A stretch of 7,076 nucleotides of DNA from an uncultured Moheibacter sp. GTDB taxonomy: Bacteria; Bacteroidota; Bacteroidia; Flavobacteriales; Weeksellaceae. Below the pieces are notes generated by a model. That model did no database searches and was not told the origin of the DNA. It saw only the letters and a program-made list of their open reading frames with translations. The stretch lies in NCBI GenBank assembly GCA_937875605.1, contig CALLXZ010000086.1:1-7076 (forward strand), written 5' to 3'. Numbering within the stretch: the first letter of the stretch is position 1; each line of letters opens with the position of its first letter. Below, in pieces: positions 1 through 4,823 of the stretch. The position numbers were made by a program, and so were the translations under genes.

Positions 1-1
1 G

Positions 2-1189
2 TCCGGATATAAAATTACCGATGTAACGGGGGGAATTGCAGGGCAACACATCCGTTCGCTTCAGCATAGTGATTACATAACTCGTCCAAACTATGAAGAT
101 GTAATTGATGAAAATGATCTGAAAAAATTAGTCAATCAAGTATACAAATTGGTGATGCTTCCTGGAGAGGAAATCATCCATGTATTGCCACAAGAATTCA
201 AAGTGGATAGTGAAGGCGAAATCACAGAGCCGATGGGGATGTACGGAAGCCGTTTGGAAGCTAATTTCCATGTGGTTGTCGGACAAGTTACTTCCATCAA
301 AAACATCGCTAGATGTGTGAAAAATGCAGGACTAAATCTGGCTGGAATCACATTGGAACCAATTGCTTCTTCGGATGCCGCATTGAGCAAAGAAGAAAAA
401 GAAGCCGGTGTTGCGTTGATTGACATCGGAGGTGGTACGACAGATATTGCCATTTTCAAAGACAATATGATCCGCCATACTTCAGTGATTCCGTTTGGTG
501 GAAATGTCATCACGGAAGATATAAAAGTAGGTTGTTCGATCATCGAACGACAAGCGGAATTGTTAAAAGAGAAATTCGGATCGGCTTGGCCGGGCGAAAA
601 TAAAGAATCGGAAATTGTTTCGATTCCGGGATTAAGAGGTCGTGATCCGAAAGAAATTTCACTGAAACGTTTGTCTCAAATTATCCATGCAAGAGTTCAG
701 GAAATTTTGGAACAAAGCTATTTAGAATTGAAGCATTACGGTTGTGAGGAGCAAAAGAAAAAACTGATTGCGGGAATCGTGATGACCGGAGGTGGATCTA
801 AATTAAAACACGTTCGTCAGTTGACCGAATACTTAACCGGAATGGATGTGAGAATTGGTTTTTCAAACGAACACATCGTTGGAGAATTGGTCGATGAACT
901 TTCCGGACCTGAATATGCAACTTCGGTTGGTTTGCTGATGAAAGGATTAGAGAAATTAGAAGAAAATCAAGAGGATATTTACGAAGAAGAAGTCATCAAT
1001 GTGATGAGATCTCCGGAAGATTCCGTATCACAACTAGAAAATATTTCAACCACGGATCCATTTTTGGATGATAAAAAACCGGCTCCATCTAAAAAACCGG
1101 TGGTTTCGAAAGTGAAAAAGCCTAAAGGACCTTCGGTGTTTACGAAATGGACGGATAAATTTATCCAAATGATTAATGAAACTGAATAA
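2..1189 (+). CDS. ftsA: Cell division protein FtsA, 5'-truncated by window edge
   Basis: Actin-like ATPase that tethers FtsZ polymers to the inner membrane and recruits later divisome proteins. The frame is open from base 2 to a TAA at 1187-1189, giving 395 visible residues; the true start lies upstream, probably several tens of residues away judging by usual FtsA length. Visible early is GIAGQHIRSLQHSDYI (about residues 11-26), typical of Bacteroidota FtsA. The 1C subdomain region follows (about 88-130), then the phosphate-binding loop DIGGGTTD (141-148) and the adenosine-side motif TGGGSKL (262-268). After the ATPase core come an acidic stretch, a Lys/Pro-rich linker (about 357-376) and a C-terminal amphipathic segment, FTKWTDKFIQMI (379-390), which fits the membrane-targeting helix. 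It is followed after 30 bp by ftsZ, the usual order. Internal TTG/ATG codons near 149 are not real starts, because homology continues upstream of them. Confidence 0.97.
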   Translation, partial: SGYKITDVTGGIAGQHIRSLQHSDYITRPNYEDVIDENDLKKLVNQVYKLVMLPGEEIIHVLPQEFKVDSEGEITEPMGMYGSRLEANFHVVVGQVTSIKNIARCVKNAGLNLAGITLEPIASSDAALSKEEKEAGVALIDIGGGTTDIAIFKDNMIRHTSVIPFGGNVITEDIKVGCSIIERQAELLKEKFGSAWPGENKESEIVSIPGLRGRDPKEISLKRLSQIIHARVQEILEQSYLELKHYGCEEQKKKLIAGIVMTGGGSKLKHVRQLTEYLTGMDVRIGFSNEHIVGELVDELSGPEYATSVGLLMKGLEKLEENQEDIYEEEVINVMRSPEDSVSQLENISTTDPFLDDKKPAPSKKPVVSKVKKPKGPSVFTKWTDKFIQMINETE

Positions 1190-1219
1190 ATTAAAAAATT
1201 GAACCAAAAAAATAACGAT
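1190..1219 (+). promoter_or_regulatory. A-rich ftsZ translation leader (decides the start codon)
   Basis: The 30 bp between the ftsA stop and the ATG at 1220 are dominated by A runs and contain no GGAGG-like Shine-Dalgarno sequence. A-rich unstructured leaders are the usual initiation context in Bacteroidota. An in-frame TTG at 1199 would add seven residues (LNQKNND), which look like translated leader, whereas MSSGDFMFDLPK from 1220 matches the way flavobacterial FtsZ proteins begin. I therefore place the ftsZ start at 1220. Confidence 0.5.
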
Positions 1220-2965
1220 ATGAGTAGCGGAGATTTTATGTTTGACTTGCCGAAACAGCGTTCTTCATCCATCAAAGTGATTGGAGTAGGAGGAGGAGGA
1301 AGCAATGCGGTCAATTACATGTATCAGCAGGGAATAGAAGGAGTGGATTTTGTGATTTGCAATACAGATGCGCAGGCATTGAATAACAGTCCGGTTCCGA
1401 ATCGAATTCAATTGGGACAATCCACAACCGAAGGAATGGGCGCAGGTGCTAATCCTGAAGTGGGAGAGCAGGCAGCATTGGAAAGCATAGACGACATCAA
1501 AAAGTTTCTGGATACCAATACAAAAATGGTATTCATTACAGCCGGAATGGGTGGTGGAACGGGAACGGGAGCTGCACCCGTGATTGCCGGAATTTCCAAA
1601 GAAATGGGAATTTTAACGGTTGGTATTGTGACAGCACCTTTCTATTTTGAAGGAAAAATGCGATTGGAGCAAGCCGAAAAGGGAATTGAAAAATTGCAAA
1701 GGAATGTCGATTCTTTAATTGTGATCAATAATGATAAATTAAGAGAATTATATGGAAACCTCGGATACAAAGCCAGTTTTGCAAAAGCAGATGAAGTTTT
1801 AACGACGGCCGCAAAAGGAATTGCGGAAGTTATTTCCAAACATTATGCAACTAATATTGACTTGCGTGATGCACGTACCGTATTGGCAGATTCCGGAACG
1901 GCGATTATGGGAACCGGAATTGCAAGTGGTGAAAACAAAGCAAAAGAAGCGATTAATTCCGCATTAGATTCTCCATTATTGAATAACAATAAAATCACAG
2001 GTGCTCAAAATGTATTATTGCTAATCGTTTCCGGTGACAACGAAGTAACGATGGATGAAATCGGAATCATCAACGAACACATCCAGTTTGAAGCAGGGAA
2101 TAACGCCAACATCATTATGGGAGTTGGAGAGGATTTGTCGTTAGGGGACAAAATTAGTGTAACCGTTGTGGCAACAGGTTTCCCGATGGAAGATCAGGTT
2201 TTTACAGGAAGAGAGGAAGAAAAGGTTTTTCATCGTCTAGAAGAAGAACAACCATTGGTACAGAAACTTTCCAGCGAAACACCTTTTCCGGTTCGAATAA
2301 AGAAAACTGTGGAAAATGAAATTCCTGAAAAAAAAGTCCAAATTGAAGAAAAACCAAAGGAAGTACGATTCTTTTTAGATGAAGAGCAGCAAATGCCAAA
2401 GCCAAAAGCGACGGAAGAAAGCATTGAGCCACAGCTAAAAAGTGAGCTTCAGCAACCATTGTTTACAGAAGAAGTAAAAGAAGAAGAAGCATTTTTTCTG
2501 GATATTTATGAGGAAGAAATAACAGAAGACTTTACTTCGCAAGAAATGGAGGAGGAGGAAGAATTTCCACAAACCATTATGTTTACATTGGATGATGAAT
2601 TGGAAGAGGAAATAATCGAAGAAGTAAAACCGGTAGTAGCAACACAGACTCTAAAGCCTGAAGTTCAGAAAGAAGTAAAAAAAGTAGTAGAGGAGGAAGA
2701 TCCTTTTGATTCGCCAATTTCACAATCTCTTTCACAAGCGATAGAGGAAAGAAGAGCGCGTTTGAAACAATTTAATTATAAATTCAAAAATACGCTTCAC
2801 AATAAAACGGTGGATGAGGTAGAAAGCATTCCGGCTTATAAAAGACAAGGATTGGATTTGAGCGAACGTGAAGACCATTCGCCTTCTGACTTCATGGTAA
2901 GTAAAGACAGTAACAACGAAACAAAAATAAGACCGAACAATTTTCTACATGATAATGTTGATTAA
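1220..2965 (+). CDS. ftsZ: Cell division protein FtsZ with long acidic C-terminal linker
   Basis: Tubulin-like GTPase that polymerises at mid-cell into the Z ring. It has 581 residues from the ATG at 1220. The GTP-binding N-terminal domain shows GVGGGGSNAV (22-31), the tubulin signature GMGGGTGTGAAP (109-120) and the T7 catalytic loop NIDLRD (N212, D214, D217), so the GTPase should be active. The globular core ends near residue 325 (FPMEDQ). A highly acidic Glu/Lys linker of about 200 residues follows; E. coli FtsZ (383 aa in total) has a far shorter one. Near the end are a basic segment, RRARLKQFNYKFKN (511-524), the block IPAYKRQGLDL (537-547) and the extreme C-terminal peptide KIRPNNFLHDNVD (569-581), resembling flavobacterial FtsZ tails and expected to bind FtsA. 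The gene is probably co-transcribed with ftsA and ends at a strong terminator 25 bp after its stop. Confidence 0.98.
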   Translation: MSSGDFMFDLPKQRSSSIKVIGVGGGGSNAVNYMYQQGIEGVDFVICNTDAQALNNSPVPNRIQLGQSTTEGMGAGANPEVGEQAALESIDDIKKFLDTNTKMVFITAGMGGGTGTGAAPVIAGISKEMGILTVGIVTAPFYFEGKMRLEQAEKGIEKLQRNVDSLIVINNDKLRELYGNLGYKASFAKADEVLTTAAKGIAEVISKHYATNIDLRDARTVLADSGTAIMGTGIASGENKAKEAINSALDSPLLNNNKITGAQNVLLLIVSGDNEVTMDEIGIINEHIQFEAGNNANIIMGVGEDLSLGDKISVTVVATGFPMEDQVFTGREEEKVFHRLEEEQPLVQKLSSETPFPVRIKKTVENEIPEKKVQIEEKPKEVRFFLDEEQQMPKPKATEESIEPQLKSELQQPLFTEEVKEEEAFFLDIYEEEITEDFTSQEMEEEEEFPQTIMFTLDDELEEEIIEEVKPVVATQTLKPEVQKEVKKVVEEEDPFDSPISQSLSQAIEERRARLKQFNYKFKNTLHNKTVDEVESIPAYKRQGLDLSEREDHSPSDFMVSKDSNNETKIRPNNFLHDNVD

Positions 2966-2970
2966 TTAAA

Positions 2971-2989
2971 TTGGTTAGAGGTTGGTTAG
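2971..2989. repeat. Short tandem direct repeat TTGGTTAG x2
   Basis: TTGGTTAG occurs at 2971-2978 and again at 2982-2989, 11 bp apart, between the ftsZ stop and its terminator. That is about one helical turn, but nothing else supports a binding site; it could be chance in low-complexity DNA. Confidence 0.4.
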
Positions 2990-2990
2990 G

Positions 2991-3020
2991 TTGCCCTTGG
3001 AAACAAGGGCAATTTTTTTT
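2991..3020 (+). terminator. Intrinsic terminator of ftsA-ftsZ
   Basis: A perfect 9-bp stem, TTGCCCTTG (2991-2999) with CAAGGGCAA (3004-3012), encloses a GAAA tetraloop of the very stable GNRA type. It is followed directly by eight T residues (3013-3020). It works only in the plus direction, since the other side has no T tract on the minus strand. It marks the end of the division-gene transcript. Confidence 0.93.
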
Positions 3021-3025
3021 ATGAT

Positions 3026-3058
3026 AAAAAGGGAAAATCCATTGCTGAATTTTCCCTT
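3026..3058 (-). terminator. Intrinsic terminator of the minus-strand block
   Basis: Read on the minus strand, a perfect 10-bp inverted repeat (3049-3058 with 3029-3038) encloses a 10-nt loop and runs into T residues (complement of the A run at 3026-3030). It begins about 25 bp after the stop of the Cys-rich gene. The stem is mostly A-T with a GGG/CCC core, so it is weaker than the ftsZ terminator. On the plus strand it is not followed by a T tract, which fixes its direction. Confidence 0.75.
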
Positions 3059-3083
3059 CCCTTGTGAAATAAAATCAAGATTT

Positions 3084-3332
3084 TCAGATCTGTCCCATTC
3101 GGGGAAACCAAACCGTACACATGATACCTTCGCTTGCTTTCGCAGGATGGGCGCAAGTAACTGTCTGAAATTTAGAGCATTTCAAGCAATCATCATCTCT
3201 GTGCAAAACCGCTTTGAACTGATATGCCTCACAAACCTGATTTTCACTTACCACAATTTCCTGCACAGCACATATCTGCCCATTTATAAAATTCTCACAG
3301 TTTCCACAACATTTTGCCAATTGAACATTCAT
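3084..3332 (-). CDS. Small Cys-rich protein with duplicated CxxC half-modules, function unknown
   Basis: Predicted 82 residues, ATG at 3332-3330, TGA at 3086-3084. I do not recognise a named family. It has nine cysteines (8, 9, 12, 21, 34, 49, 52, 60, 72), and eight of them form two matching half-modules: C9-x2-C12-x2-F15 ... C21 ... C34-x2-Y37, and C49-x2-C52-x2-F55 ... C60 ... C72-x2-W75. Each half offers four Cys ligands, which suggests two zinc or other metal sites (inference). There is no signal peptide or membrane segment, so it is probably cytoplasmic. The leader is A-rich with no Shine-Dalgarno, a TAAATTTG box lies 27 bp upstream, and an intrinsic terminator follows the stop; together these support it as a real gene rather than the open frame on the opposite strand. 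It may also receive read-through from the hydrolase gene 132 bp upstream on the same strand. Confidence 0.82.
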   Translation of the reverse strand: MNVQLAKCCGNCENFINGQICAVQEIVVSENQVCEAYQFKAVLHRDDDCLKCSKFQTVTCAHPAKASEGIMCTVWFPRMGQI

Positions 3333-3358
3333 GACTAATATTTTTTAAAATTATAAAT

Positions 3359-3366
3359 CAAATTTA
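3359..3366 (-). promoter_or_regulatory. Candidate -7 box (TAnnTTTG) for the Cys-rich gene
   Basis: On the minus strand this reads TAAATTTG, an exact match to the Bacteroidota sigma-A -7 consensus TAnnTTTG, placed 27-34 bp before the ATG. No TTTG -33 box stands at the expected 19-21 bp distance; the nearest TTTG is only 8 bp away. The region is very AT-rich, so the match could be accidental. Confidence 0.35.
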
Positions 3367-3464
3367 AGAATTACCAAATCAAGAATTATTTTAAATAGCT
3401 GATTTTTAATTATTTATATTTAGAATAAGTTAAGATATACTTTTGTAATCCATTTGGGAGAATT

Positions 3465-4730
3465 TTATTTTTTAATTAGTTTAGTTGAGAATTTTTTGTT
3501 TTGATTTTCATATTGCAGAAAGTAAATTCCGGAGGGTAGCTTTTTTGTTATAATCAAAAAATCATCGTTTTGTTTATTGATATAGATGTTTTGTTCTTTT
3601 CCCAATAGATCAAAAAGTTTGAAATTTCCGTTGCTCTTTTTAGGTGTTCTTATATAGCAAGTTTCAGAAAAAGGATTGGGAAATACAAATATATCAGACT
3701 GATCATTAGAATCATTTATGTTCATCGATTGAATTACAATCGTTTGGGTATAAATATCATTCGTACCACATTTGGATACAATAAGTTCAACCTCATATTC
3801 TCCATTTTCAGTATAGGAATGCAAAGGGTTTTCTTCCTGACTTGTCGCTCCATCCCCAAAAGACCAAAAGAAGTTTTCTGCATTTTCAGATTGATTTGTA
3901 AACTGAACCGAATTATTGTTTACCGAATAATCGAAATGAGCTTCAGGAAAAGGAAAAAATCTATACCAGAAATCTATATTCTCATAAACGATGGCTTTGA
4001 CTGTAGATTTTATCGTACTTGCGGTTTCGGTATTTAGAGAATAATTGTAAGAGGATTCCATAGGGTCTTTTTCAAACATGGTGGCATAAAAAGTACAAGC
4101 AGCGACAAACGAGCCATTTGAATTAGGATGACTTTCGTCTGCTGTGTATAATTCGATTTCAGGATTTTCGTTTCTCAATTCTCTCCAAGTCATGGCTACA
4201 GGCGATAGAACTGCTTTGTTGTTTTCAGCCATGACAGTGTATCTTAATTGTAATAAATCATCCATTCCTTCATAGGTACAGAGAGGAGGGAAGAACTGGC
4301 AATTTTCAGTATCTCCGTTTTTTCTTCCCCAGGTGACAAAGAAAATTGTTTTTGCACAGGGATTTGATTGTATTATGAGATTATTTAATAATTCTGCGTA
4401 GGGATAAACTTCGGTTTCTACCTGCTGGTCAGGAAAACTCGGAAGTTGGCTTTGTTCCTGCAAGATTACAAAATCCCAGTTTCCTTGTGCAATTAATGAC
4501 AGCGATGTGTTGTTGGTAGAATGTTGTTTGAGGGTGTATCCACCTGGAGTGTTGCTATTATAAATCAAAGTGTCGCCTACGGAAAGAGCTAATTGATGAA
4601 TTAGTTCGGGTAAATTATTTGATTGTGTGTAACTGTTTCCTAGGAATAAAGCTCTTATGGTTTTTGCGTGTGCGAATGAATTCATACAACACAGAAATAT
4701 CAAAATAATTAAGGTAAGTTTTTTCTTCAT
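3465..4730 (-). CDS. Secreted SGNH/GDSL-type hydrolase with PKD domain and T9SS type A sorting domain
   Basis: 421 residues. A Sec signal peptide covers 1-22 (KKK, hydrophobic core, cleavage after AHA). The SGNH-like domain (about 25-255) has block I ALFLGNSYT with nucleophile Ser33, a block II-like GGYTLKQH (63-70), block III-like VILQEQSQ (88-95), and block V DESHP with Asp198 and His201. The GNSYT, LQEQSQ and CTYEGM (151-156) signatures recall, from memory, the DUF4886-like SGNH group common in Bacteroidota. The substrate cannot be inferred; acyl or acetyl ester cleavage on surface or external glycans is one possibility. A PKD domain follows (about 264-333, WSFGDG at 289-294). The C-terminal 75 residues (FPNPF at 350-354, LPSGIYFLQY at 398-407, ending KLIKK) are a T9SS type A sorting domain, so it should cross the outer membrane by T9SS. 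The signal-peptide cysteines (14, 15) do not make a good lipobox. No terminator is visible after the stop. Confidence 0.9.
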   Translation of the reverse strand: MKKKLTLIILIFLCCMNSFAHAKTIRALFLGNSYTQSNNLPELIHQLALSVGDTLIYNSNTPGGYTLKQHSTNNTSLSLIAQGNWDFVILQEQSQLPSFPDQQVETEVYPYAELLNNLIIQSNPCAKTIFFVTWGRKNGDTENCQFFPPLCTYEGMDDLLQLRYTVMAENNKAVLSPVAMTWRELRNENPEIELYTADESHPNSNGSFVAACTFYATMFEKDPMESSYNYSLNTETASTIKSTVKAIVYENIDFWYRFFPFPEAHFDYSVNNNSVQFTNQSENAENFFWSFGDGATSQEENPLHSYTENGEYEVELIVSKCGTNDIYTQTIVIQSMNINDSNDQSDIFVFPNPFSETCYIRTPKKSNGNFKLFDLLGKEQNIYINKQNDDFLIITKKLPSGIYFLQYENQNKKFSTKLIKK

Positions 4731-4749
4731 ATGGCTTATGAATTAGAAT

Positions 4750-4792
4750 AATTAAAAGTTGTGCATGAAAACTGAATTTTCCACGCACAACT
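4750..4792 (-). terminator. Probable terminator between the two T9SS-cargo genes
   Basis: On the minus strand an 8-bp arm AGTTGTGC (4785-4792) pairs with GCACAACT (4757-4764). An inner 5-bp stem (GAAAA/TTTTC, 4777-4781 with 4767-4771) extends the hairpin around a 5-nt loop, with a small internal loop between the stems. TTTTAATT follows. It begins about 30 bp after the stop of the large upstream gene. The T tract is short and interrupted, so termination may be partial. Confidence 0.6.
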
Positions 4793-4823
4793 AGTTTAAT
4801 TAACATTTATTACGATGAGATTT

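Noticed and set aside
149..1189. ftsA beginning at 149
   Set aside because: The same frame is open to the window edge and encodes conserved FtsA sequence upstream, so the gene is truncated rather than short.
1199..1219. TTG at 1199 as the ftsZ start
   Set aside because: It adds seven leader-like residues; the ATG at 1220 begins the part resembling known flavobacterial FtsZ N-termini.
2982..3338. 118-codon plus-strand open frame opposite the Cys-rich gene
   Set aside because: It runs through both terminators and has no recognisable protein features; the minus frame has an ATG, paired Cys motifs and a terminator after its stop.
3438..3445. TACTTTTG on the plus strand, matching the -7 consensus
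   Set aside because: It has no -33 box and would drive transcription only antisense to the hydrolase gene; chance matches are expected in such AT-rich DNA.
4668..4730. Possible lipoprotein signal (Cys14/15) in the hydrolase
   Set aside because: The residues before the cysteines are not the small residues a lipobox needs, and a type I cleavage site (AHA) follows; C-terminal T9SS sorting also explains surface location.
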